The position numbers were made by a program, and so were the translations under genes. From assembly GCA_963971425.1 (NCBI GenBank), contig OZ020519.1:21535397-21599396 (forward strand): a stretch of 64,000 nucleotides of DNA, written 5' to 3'. Every line of letters starts with the position of its first letter. Position 1 is the stretch's first letter. Shown here piece by piece: positions 54,861 through 64,000 of this stretch. The stretch is from Bryoerythrophyllum caledonicum. Lineage: Eukaryota > Streptophyta > Bryopsida > Pottiales > Pottiaceae. The notes beneath the pieces are model-generated. The model was given only the letters and a program-made list of their open reading frames with translations, had not been told where the DNA came from and searched no databases.

Positions 54861-56545
54861 TTAAACTAGTTTTGGTTGACATATTCTCTACATCATATCT
54901 GCGCCAAGTTCCTGAGGGGATCAATAGTGAGGGTATCACCACCAAGGTATGTTGTCCCGATTTTCAACAAAGCTATCTATATAGGTATCAATTTAGGGTT
55001 TTGGATTAGGGTTTTGGGTATTGAGGGTATCAATCTAGGGTATAGGCTACACCTTTGGGTAGTCCTACCAGGGGTGTGTCTGCGTACACCCCTGCACTAG
55101 TTGTGAGGAAGGCTGTGAGTGTGAGGGAGGTTGTAAGTGAGAGCTTAGGGTTTGGGAAGAGAGACAATGAAGGTGGGGTGAGAGGGGGTTGTGAGGGTGG
55201 AGAGAGGGGGTTTGTGAGGCTGGAAAGAGGTGGAAAGAGGAAGATTATGAGGGTAAAGAGAGGGGGGTTTGGATTTGTGGAGGGCGGGTTGTAAGTGGCT
55301 GGCGCCGCAACGGCGCTGCCAAGGCGGCTCTACGGGCGGTAGGAGCTGCGGTGGGTGGAGTGGTAGATACTACTGAGGGCGTAGCTGAGGGAGCATAATA
55401 CCCTTAATTTTTGTGCATGAGACCCTCCTTTTTGTATGCATAAGACCCTCTTTTTTGTGTGCTTAAAACCCTCTTTGTGTGCATATCTCCTACATATTCA
55501 TTGCTGATCTACAAATGTTTTTGTGCTGGAGGGAGAAAGAGAGTGTTGGAGTAGAGGGTTTTGGGGAGGTTGGGGAGACAGCGGCTATGGGGTTTTGGGG
55601 GAGAGGTTTTGGTGCTTGTGTAGATGTACAATTCTGGAGGACATTTCGGAGATGTGAGGTGGAGGAGCAGCTGTTGAGGGTGTGCGCGCGCACACCTCTA
55701 GTCTATGAAACTCCATGGGATCATTTAGGATCCTATCGGAACGCGACGGCTAGGGTTTTTTAGTTCAGGGTTTGGGTTCTTAGTGGCGGCGGCTAGGGTT
55801 TGGATTTGTGGCGGCTAGGGCTAGGATTTGGGGGCTGATTTGTGTACTCACTGATTCAGCATCACACTATTTACTACACTCACGGCTTCAGTTGTAGTGG
55901 TTTTGATGTCACTCAGTAATTAATATCTCCCATATATATAAATACTCAACTTCTTTTGAATTTGACATTTGGAATATATTTTTTGGTGTCTTTTTTGTGT
56001 GCTCACAGATTGATACTGCCTCACTTTACACTACTGTAAGTTGTAACTATCATTGGATTGATCTTTAGTTATGATGAACCTAAACTTTGAGTTGCCTATT
56101 TCTAATTCAGCAATGAATCAAAGTTAGGGAAGCTTACCTTGTTCACAAAAATTCCCTCGAAGCACAATTTTCCTCCTCCAATCTGCACACCACACGCAAA
56201 GCCCACAGAAATTAGTAAATGAAATAAAAATTGACATGGCTTCAACATGTTTGCGAGAGAATTCACCTTTGAAAGTGGGAAGAGAAGAGAAGTGATCTCT
56301 AGGATTTGTAAAGGAACCTTTTATGCAAGTTCAAACCTTGTACTTCAAGCTGATTTGTCCAATTTTAACCTTTGACTTTGTTTTTTCTATTGTATAATTT
56401 TTTTACATATTTTATTAAATCTTTGGGCTAATAATACATAATACGGAGATACTTGATAGTTTTTATCACATGGTTTTAACAGATCACCATAAAAAATTTA
56501 TGCAGATTTTGCAGGTTTCTTGGAAGAGTAGAAAAACATGTCCAA

Positions 56546-56608
56546 CAAGAAGAAGAAGAAGAAGAAGAAGAAGAAGAAGAAGAAGAAGAAGAAGAAGAAG
56601 AAGAAGAA
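56546..56608. repeat. GAA trinucleotide microsatellite
   Basis: About 20 uninterrupted AAG/GAA units. Confidence 0.95.
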
Positions 56609-57213
56609 CTCCAGCCTCTAGAAGAGGCCAGCGTGAATAAAGTGTCTGTTTGTTCCACTACTAAGGCGATGCCCACTGGACAAAGGTTTAGAAGGATGGA
56701 ACTACTTCCCCCTCTCAAAGGTAGATACTATAAAACAAAACATATCTAATGCTTTGCGGTTGATTATAGTAGTATTGATGGTGGTTGTGGTAAAAATAGT
56801 TTAAGTTAGGAGGTATGTGGGTTGGATAGTGGTTGGTTGTTTTCTAGACGTCTTTTATGGAGGAGGATGGACATTGCATGTTGGATAGCAATGGTGTTAA
56901 AATTTCTAAAAATATTTCTAATGGAGGATTTTGAGATTTAAATTTTTTTTTCGAGTGATTCCATAGACGGAATGTGTGTAGTAGCTCTGGCTCCGGCTGT
57001 GATAACTATTAGTGGGTCCACTTTCCACCCTAATGTACTTATTTCACCTAGAAGGGGTTGATATTTGTTTATCTTGTGCCCTATTATTTTTGGTGAGAAC
57101 CGGTCGTTGCAATAAGTGAATTCTATGAACTGAATTGTGATGTTTGGATCTGGATTTGTTGCTAGGGGATGATTATGTGGTACTCCACGGATGCATAGTA
57201 AATCTGGTTTAAA

Positions 57214-58696
57214 TCAAGCATTGCAGTGGCATCTTTGGGTAGTGCATTTACATGGCACTAGCCATTGTGGGACAGTATTTTCTGGTGAGTTATTTTGAAA
57301 GATACCGGCATTCATTAAGGTAAAACACCTAGATTTATTGGATGATATAAGTAGTTTTCTCATTTCCCATACCGCTTTGTCATGTCTTTTTACAATGAGT
57401 GCGTGTATGTGTTGTTGTTGGCATTTAAGTAAAACATGTAGCCAAGTATCTGGGTCGGTGGAATTACATATTGGGCATGTGATGGAGGGGAATCTTTCGT
57501 GACCAAAGAAGAGTTGTTTCCGGGCATTTCCCATGTATTGGTCTGTTCTAAATTTTATGATACATGTTTTTTGTGAGTCTGTAATAAGGAAGTTTGTCCA
57601 AAATTCATTGGAGAGTTCATTGTCGATGTTTCTATTTCCTGTCCATTTTTCGATTTTTCGGAAATTTCTAGCTAATTCTATTAAGTTGTTGTCTAAATCG
57701 TAGCGTTTAAGGTATTTAGATAAGAATCTCATAGGGCCTTTGTCTGGGGTTTCTTCCATAGATGGCCATTCTTTCCTTTGATAATAGTATGGAGTGGGAT
57801 GGGCGTGTTCATATGGTTCTCTCGCTTCTCTATGTGCTTTTTCTCTACCCATTTTTGCTAGTTCGTCTGCTTTTTCGTTGCCTTCAATGTTCACATGGGC
57901 TCTTACTTTGTGTATTGATATAGGTTGGGTCCTTGTTTGTAGCATTTTCACCATTGATGTTAAGATAGTTTTGTCTGGGTGGCCATTGTGCATAGTAGGA
58001 TGTTGGATTTGTGTGTTTAATAGGTATAACACATTTATGCAGTCTGTAAATATATAGGCAGGCTCATTTGGGTATTTATCATTCAAGTTTCTAAGTGTTT
58101 TATGTACGGCCATCATTTCTGCACTAATGATGTTTTGTAAACCTTGTAGTCGTTTAGCTATTTTAATGTCTTTTGGTGCGTTATATATGCCAAATCCTGC
58201 CCTTTCTCCGTGCCAGTGCCCTGGACTTAATTCTACGGGTTCTTTAAATTATTCGTCTGTGTAGTAGCAATGTTCTGGGTTGAATTTTAGTGGTAAGTTT
58301 GTATTATAGGATGGGGGTGTTGTTGAGGTGTTTGGAGGTGTCTGATTTGTGCTGGGGAGGTTAACTTTGGACCATGTCTTGTTTCGGTTAACTTGAGTGG
58401 GCTCGAGCGTTGGTGGAGCTTAGTTGGCATAGACTTGTTGTATGTTTAGAGTAGTGATTAGTATTTGAAGTTGTTCTATATTTGTTTGGAGGCCTATTGT
58501 ATTGTTTTGGTGGTGTATGCATAGTATTTATAGGGTGGATTTTTCTTTTCTAGGTTTATTTAATTCTTTTGGTATGGTAGGTTCAAAGTATGTTATGGTA
58601 TCTGCAGGGAATAGACATATGATGTGAGAGTCAGGGTAGGGACCACTGTGAGGGATAGAATTTTGGTACCAATTTTCATCTGGTAAGACAAGATAT
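57214..58696 (-). pseudogene. LINE-like ORF: RNase H and C-terminal zinc motif
   Basis: From 58696 down, the frame continues the ORF of 62739-64000 after removal of the CACTA insert (PMNIT joined to YLVLPDENWYQNS). RNase H is recognisable: YYTDE (first Asp, 58252-58263, followed by a TAA at 58249-58251), IISAEMMAVHKTL (Glu), AYIFTDCINVLYLL (Asp) and HKVRAHVNIEGNEKADELAK (last Asp). A spacer follows, then CPICNSTDPDTWLHVLLKC, a CCHC motif like those at the end of LINE ORF2 proteins. The end is RCFTLMNAG...VPQWLVPCKC. From about 58116 to 57214 the frame is open. RNase H would remove the RNA template. The reverse transcriptase must lie beyond the window, upstream. Confidence 0.8.
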
Positions 58697-59475
58697 CACT
58701 ACGGGAAATCGAGGCATCAATGACTAGCGATTTTAGTCATTGTTGAGTCATAGATGACCTGTATTACTAGGGAATGACTAAGAAAATTTTTGTTCGGGCA
58801 CAGTAATAGTTTTGAGTAATAGATTTCTGTAGTCATTCTTTTTGCCATGTGGACTTCTCATCCATGTGCCTATGTGGCCCATCATCCTCGAACATTGATG
58901 AGTTGGCTACTGACGTGGATTTGAGTGTGACATGGAATTTATGGTGAATGATGATGTGGATTTTTGTGTGACGTGGAATTAAACGTGGCAGTTGACATGG
59001 ACAATGACGTGGACAATGATGTGGACAATGATAGTTTTTTTGTGAACTGCCTAGTTATTGTTTAGTCATTGTGTAGTGTTAGTTTAGTAATTCCTTAATT
59101 ATTCTGGTAGTGTAAATTTACCCATAATAGATATGCATGTACTAATTTTAGTTTTGGTCTAATTATTATTTGGTTATTGTGTGGTTTGAATGCAGTCATT
59201 CTATAGTTATTTGGTAGTTTTTTTGTACATTGTCAAATTATTGTTTAGTCATTATGCAGTTTAGGTTGAGTCATTATGCAGTGTTAGTTTAGTAATTTCT
59301 TAGTTAATGTGGTAGTAATAAATTGCCTATAGGCTATAATAAGATTGCAAGCACTAATTCTACTTCTACTCTAGTCATTATTCGGTTGTCAGTAAGAAAC
59401 CAGAGAAAAAGGTGCACACACAAAGATTTAATCGTCTCCTTCGAATATCATAGCTATAAAGAAAACATGGTCAAC

Positions 59476-60076
59476 ATGTCCTTGATTGAACTCAGCTACT
59501 GTGGTTTGTTGTTGTCCCCGAGTGGTGGCTATCCCAGCATTTTCTCCACAAATGGACCGTGCCTGGAGAAACTCGGAGAGACATTCTAAGTGGTTCACAA
59601 AGTTTGCAATAACTCTGGCAGCCGTTCTCCTCTCCACAAAAATGATACACTTCACGTCCTTTTGTAATCTGTGAACAACGCCAATATACTTATCAGACGA
59701 AGCAAACAAAGGTCAAAATGTAAGAGCAACATTAAATAACAGAAAATGATGTCTCACCTTTTCCGGAAAAGAATCACTACCAACTGATAGGCCTTTGGAA
59801 TCAGATAACCTCTGTCCACTGCGCCCTGAAGTTCTTGTGCCGAGGAAGCTGTATTCCAGCCTGAGAAAAATTAAGACGCTACCTGGGTAAGATTCAACAA
59901 AATCAAGATATGATGCATAAAATTATATAAAGAGAGACAGACAAACCTTCGGGTACAGCTGATTGCAAAGAGTCCTTCAGCAATGAGTCTCTGTTGCGTT
60001 TCAACCAATGTGCAGCATCTCCAAGCCCCTCAAAGTCATTCAATCTTGAATCCACATTGAATGTGTATTCAACAGC
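59476..60076 (-). pseudogene. Captured Dicer-like helicase fragment, three exons
   Basis: Exon a (60076-59947) reads AVEYTFNVDSRLNDFEGLGD and ends in SAVPE. Exon b (59860-59758) reads WNTASSAQELQGAVDRGYLI and KAYQLVVILFRK. Exon c (59668-59476) reads LQKDVKCIIFVERRTAARVI, then SICGENAGIATTRGQQQTTV and AEFNQGH. Acceptors (GTGCAG, TTTCTCAG, TTCACAG) and donors (GTTTGT, GTGAGAC, GTTGAC) are in place, and the reading phase is kept across both introns. KCIIFVERRTAARV and the following spacing match the helicase C-terminal domain of plant-type Dicers. The piece lacks the rest of the gene (RNase III, PAZ and most of the helicase). It was therefore captured as genomic DNA, not cDNA. Transcripts could give small RNAs against the parent gene (inference). 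Confidence 0.75.
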
Positions 60077-60079
60077 CTG

Positions 60080-60442
60080 CACAATCACCACGCAATCACC
60101 ACGCAACAAAACCAAGATATGACTATCCGATCACCACACAGGAACTAGACAATCACCACACAATCACCACGCAATCACAACACAATTACAACACGAGCAC
60201 TACCCAATCACTACATAATCGATTTACAATCACCACACAATCACTACACAATCACTACACAATCACTACATAATCGATTTACAATCACCACACAATCACT
60301 ACACAATCACTACACAATCACTACACAATCACTACACAATCACTACACAATCACTACACAATCACTGCACAATCACTACACAATCACTGCACAATCACTG
60401 CACAATCACTGCAAAATCACTACACAATCACTACACAATCAC
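60080..60442. repeat. Minisatellite of AATCACTACAC units
   Basis: Decamer or undecamer units AATCACTACAC and variants (AATCACCACAC, AATCACTGCAC), more than 25 copies. It begins inside the intron upstream of Dicer-like exon a. Confidence 0.9.
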
Positions 60443-60575
60443 TAGGGCAGACCAGATACGGTTCTTCAAGAGCAGTTTGGCTATTCATAAACTAGGTAGA
60501 ATTTCTGGCAACTCACCTTCCATCTTCGAAAATTCCATCACCAAGAACCAAATTATTTCTATCAAATCACAATTG

Positions 60576-61031
60576 CTATTTCCCCTCAACATCAATGCAA
60601 CGAAGATGCGCATGAGATACAAACTTACTTGTTAACTGATTCAAAGCTGATCTTCCGTTGCGGTTCAACTCCTTGCTTGCCGCCAGCTCCTGCAACGGCT
60701 TCTCCCACGCCGCCGCAAAAGCTCTCACCGCGCCGTCACCTCCGCCTCCCCTCCCGCTCGTCCGCAATGCACCTCCGAAACCCACTTCTTCCAAATTCAC
60801 CGCTTCGAGATTTTGAAAGAGAACTATCTCAAACCCTATCTCATTATTGCCTTTGATTGTCCCCAAATTGAGGTGCTTCGGAAGCCCACAGATCGTTCCA
60901 ATACCAACCCACACAACCCTCACAAACCTTGCTTGAATCAAGGCAGACACACGCATACACGACTTCACAAAACCCACGCCCTTAGAGAAGCTTCGCCACC
61001 AACAACCACACGCATACAACGGCGGGCGCAA
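60576..61031 (-). pseudogene. Second captured coding-like fragment in CACTA copy 2
   Basis: Minus-strand frame with LQELAASKELNRNGRSALNQ and LTSKFVSHAHLRCIDVEGK near its end, and a Gly-rich part (SGRGGGGDGAVRAFAAAWEK) before it. The base composition is clearly richer in GC than the flanking transposon, which suggests capture from a host gene. It is not recognised. It could be the 5' region of the same Dicer-like gene or an unrelated one. Confidence 0.4.
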
Positions 61032-61376
61032 AGAGACAGAAAACTAGTGAAGGCCACAACGTCCACGGTTGATGCGATGGCAGATCCAGCAGGCAAGAGA
61101 AGCAACAACAGCAAGCAAGAGAAGCGACAACACCTTCCTCGTCACCGGCTGCACATTGCCGCCGTGAGCTTGGTGGTCTAGCGGCGTTGGACCAACACAA
61201 GTCCCCCTCGCAAATGCACACTCTAGAAGCGTGTTGGGAAATGCCACGAGCTTGATGGCTAAGTAGTGCAAACGGCAGCCTCCAGGAGCTTTTGAGAAGA
61301 AGAAAACCCTGGTGGACAAGGTGGCGACTAAGTAGTGGTAGTAATTTTAATGTAAAAAAATCAGCCTAACAAAATT

Positions 61377-61720
61377 GCTCATAACTTTTGCAATACGACG
61401 AATTAGAAGATTTACCGTATACCAATGGAATCTCCTTGAAAAAATACATAAGCCGGTCACCTCACTCGATAGAATTGGTGCGAAATTGATAAAGATATGC
61501 CTCCTCAAACTTTCAACCAAAACTCAAGAAATCTGCCCAAAAATATTTGCTATAACTTTTTATTTGAGACGAATTTGAAGATGGGTAAGGTGCCATTGGA
61601 AGTGTCTTTTCAAATCAGTTTAGATAGGCACCAGAAACTCTCAAATTGGACAAAAATTGCCCCCGAAATCATCATTTGAAAATTCAACCTTGAAAAAATC
61701 AGTCCAACATGGAAGGTTTG
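61377..61720. repeat. Imperfect direct repeat in CACTA copy 2
   Basis: Two blocks share ATAACTTTT, GACGAATT and AGAAGATT/GAAGATGGG words with a spacing of about 170 bp. This is reminiscent of the direct repeat at 3186-3500 in copy 1. Non-coding. Confidence 0.5.
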
Positions 61721-61963
61721 CTTTTGACATGTGGCGAGATTTGGGTGACTTGCAATGAAATGTGGCATATGATATTGTTACATAACCAACACTAAATGTC
61801 AATATGTTAAAATGTAATAAGGGCAAAAGCTACAGAAATTGACAATTAGTGTTTAAATTGACATTTAATGTTGTTACATTAATAGGGTAATTGACATTTA
61901 GAGTTTAAGTTCCTAAATAGTGTTGCGAACACTAATGAACATCATTAGTGTAGTGGCAACTAA

Positions 61964-62350
61964 GTAGATATCCATCTACGTCAGCAACTTTCTAAAAAGT
62001 ATCCTCAAGTTAGTTATAAAATATATTACTGCACCAAGTAATATTTTAGTGACGCAGTGATTTGTGCCGAATGTATTACTAAGGAATTACTGGAATATAA
62101 TCCAAGTCATCACCTATTTGCCACATCACCAATGTCCAACAAAAGTAGACATCCATCTACGTCAGCAACTTTCTAAAAAGTATTCCCGAGTTATTTTTTA
62201 GTTATAAAATATATCACTACACCAAGTAATATTTTAGTGACGCAGTGATTTGTGCCGAATGTATTACTAAGGAATTACTGGAATACAATCCAAGTCATCA
62301 CCTATTTGCCACATCAGCAATGTCCAAGAGATATAGACATCCATCTACTT
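61964..62350. repeat. Subterminal tandem units of CACTA copy 2
   Basis: A unit starting near ATCCATCTACGTCAGCAACT recurs at about 61964, 62148 and, diverged, 62336, with a period of about 185 bp. It is the inverse of the units at 2651-3000. Confidence 0.75.
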
Positions 62351-62738
62351 AAGCAATTTTCTAAAAATATCCATGAGTTATTTTTAAGTTCTAACATATA
62401 TTACTGTAGCTAGTTATTTTCTAGTGAGAGAGTAATTCTTTTCAAACGTATCACTAATGAATCACTAAGGCACAACCCTAGTCAGTCACCTTCTTGCCAC
62501 GTCAACACTACCGGATGAAGCATGGATGAAAACACTGGGATGACGATATGAACGATGTTGGCCGTCACATGGTTCTCATCACCTCTCTGCCCGCAAAAAC
62601 TTAAATTACTGTAAAATGACTAGGGCAGCTATCTAGCTAGATCCGGGCAGCGTCTACAGATCCTGAGTAATTTTGTAGTAATTGTTTTCTGGCTAGTCAT
62701 TTGTGCTGTAGTCATTTATAGGCCGATTTCCCGTAGTG

Positions 62739-64000
62739 TATGTTATGTTCATCGGGTTATTTTTTGCTGCAAGTCTGGCCCAATGTAATGATTGTTGGGC
62801 CTCTTCTTTGTTTTCTAGATGGGCATAACCTATGCCTTCCCATTTGTAATCGAAGGCTTTGCCAAGTGAGCCAAAGATTTTGTCTCTAGAGAAGGGTGAG
62901 AAAATTTTTGTTATCTTGGTGGAGCATGTGACCGGAGATGAGAAATAAGAGTGTTGAATGTTGTGTGTTGTGGTAAGAAAGTCAAGTAGTTCCGTTGATA
63001 TGGTGTAGTGTGTTTGTTTGAGGGGGTCCGTTTTAGGTATTCTGTATTTGTATCTTTGATAAAGCCAGACAACTTCAGTTTCAAATGGTTGGATTGTCGG
63101 TTCTAAATTGTGTGGGGTATTTAGTCCTTGGTGATATAGGTTCCAGAGCCATTCGAGCCTTACGGTGGGGATAGTTATTAGGTATTTTCCATCATTTTCA
63201 TAGATATATGCTTCGTTTCGTTGAATTTGGATGGTATGTTGTTGTGTGGTAATGTCTTTTTGTGGATTACATTCAGTGATAGATATTTTTGCTAAAGGGA
63301 TTTGTGTGGGGGGTGTGACGGATCTTGTGTCTCTGCATTGAGCTTGTGGGTGGTGTGCTTGTATGATGTTATGATGGAATTTATTGGCTTTCTCTTTATA
63401 GTATTTTTTTAGGCATGTTAGGTTGTGGGATGCGGTATTAGGGTCATGCCATGGGAATAGGGTTGTGTGTGTGTGCCATTGACTATAAGTATTTTCTTGG
63501 GTTTTCCATTGGCAAAGGTATGAAGTTTTTTCTATTTTGATGTCATTAGTGTCGTAGTATGTACGTTGTTTATGTTGTACTATTGCATACAGTGGGTATG
63601 TTGTGGGGTTTTTTAGTATATATGGAGGCGGTTTTGAATGGCGTGGGCAGGGTAAGTCTGGTGGATAGATAGGTGAGTTGGGAATATGGAGGATATTATT
63701 GTTGTTGGGGCAGATATATATTTCTTTAAGTGTGCAATGATTTGGGTGTTAGTTGCAAGGGCGGGGGCATGTGTCAAGACGCTCAGGGAGACAAGAGAGT
63801 TGTTTCGCTAGGTTTAGTGCACTTTTTATTAGTCTTGAGGGTTTGAAATGATATTTGTGGAATTCAGTCTCGTTCATTAAATGTGAGCCATTTGGTAGGG
63901 TGATTTGGCTAAGTGTTGTGATGTTTGCGGTGAATAGTACTTGTAGTGATTTCATAGATGTTTGCTCAGTTAGGTGTCGAAGTGTTGGGGCTTCGCTTCT
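62739..64000 (-). pseudogene. LINE-like ORF, part upstream of RNase H
   Basis: On the minus strand the coding sense enters from beyond the window and reads FHKYHFKPSRLIKSALNLAK, AYIYENDGKYLITIPTVRLE, then TKIFSPFSRDKIFGSLGKAF and QSLHWARLAAKNNPMNIT up to the CACTA insertion. The frame is mostly open apart from scattered stops (for example at 63749). Reverse transcriptase motifs are not visible in this part. The block before RNase H (FSPFSRDKIFGSLGKAF to ITYLVLPDENWYQNS) seems conserved but I cannot name it. A similar layout, with a domain between reverse transcriptase and RNase H, would make this an unusual LINE. Confidence 0.55.

Larger units (their letters stand above)
53821..57213. other. 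Non-coding region between Ty3 element and LINE-like element
   Basis: No gene supported. It contains dispersed repeat R1 (54130-54860), a G-rich stretch with GAGGGT and AGGGTTTGG words (about 54980-55830) and a GAA microsatellite (56546-56608). A palindrome GTGTGCGCGCGCACAC-type sequence is at about 55680-55696. Confidence 0.45.
58697..62738. mobile_element. CACTA-type DNA transposon, copy 2, carrying Dicer-like exons
   Basis: Starts CACTACGGGAAATCG at 58697, ends with its reverse complement at 62724-62738, and is flanked by TAT on both sides (58694-58696 and 62739-62741). The subterminal sequence on the left equals the right end of copy 1 (2258-5195) in inverse orientation, and vice versa. 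The 4.04 kb interior has no transposase. It carries foreign sequence: three exons of a Dicer-like helicase gene (60076-59476), a minisatellite (60080-60442) and another coding-like piece (61031-60576). Gene-fragment capture is a known habit of CACTA elements. It interrupts a LINE-like ORF in frame. Confidence 0.93.

Noticed and set aside
54980..55830. G-rich ORFs around 55 kb, or a telomere-like AGGGTTT array
   Set aside because: AGGGTTT-like words occur but are not in tandem, and the ORFs are low-complexity Gly/Val/Arg without motif.
60080..60442. Minisatellite as a CRISPR array or coding sequence
   Set aside because: Units of 10-11 bp are directly adjacent without unique spacers, and the translation is a simple His/Asn/Thr repeat.

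Overview
The window looks like nuclear DNA of a eukaryote, probably the green lineage (streptophyte alga, bryophyte or fern). This is inferred from GT-AG introns, plant-type PIF/Harbinger and CACTA transposons, a Ty3/gypsy element carrying a cytosine-C5 methyltransferase, and exons of a Dicer-like gene. The species cannot be fixed from the sequence. I see no ordinary housekeeping gene, rRNA or tRNA. Almost everything recognisable is a transposable element or its debris, much of it nested.

Region 1 (about 1-21.6 kb) is one large candidate DNA element, here called X. It has two divergent broken genes: a minus-strand gene with a ParB-like segment (about 8-1 kb) and a plus-strand gene of the DUF7869 type (about 17-21.2 kb). 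Both, and the DNA between them, carry a 17-19 bp GC-rich palindrome (type CGTCGGCGGGCCGCCGACG), several copies lying in introns. X was hit by a CACTA element (2258-5195, TSD TAA) and by a gag-only element (8771-16518), which itself contains a younger copy of the same family (9703-13551, TSD GATGG).

Region 2 (about 22-36.5 kb) holds a dead PIF/Harbinger transposase (22.5-23.8 kb), the 3' end of a LINE-like ORF (24.8-25.2 kb), a long AT-rich stretch without genes, and a decayed unknown minus-strand gene (32.9-36.4 kb).

Region 3 (about 38-53.8 kb) is the centrepiece: a Ty3/gypsy retrotransposon with the order gag, zinc knuckles, protease, C5-methyltransferase, reverse transcriptase-RNase H, integrase, PHD finger. 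Between methyltransferase and reverse transcriptase sits an 8.1 kb DNA transposon (about 42363-50481). That insert carries a transposase-like gene and an intron-bearing gene that looks like an amino (N4/N6) DNA methyltransferase. Two unrelated DNA methyltransferase lineages, each captured by a mobile element, are therefore nested in one another.

Region 4 (about 57.2-64 kb, minus strand) is a LINE-like ORF with RNase H and a C-terminal zinc motif, interrupted by a second CACTA element (58697-62738, TSD TAT) of the same family as the first. This copy has picked up three consecutive exons of a Dicer-like helicase gene with introns and splice phases preserved.

Most coding regions carry stops and frameshifts. 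Many stops can be explained by single C-to-T or G-to-A changes, as expected for methylated, silenced repeats.
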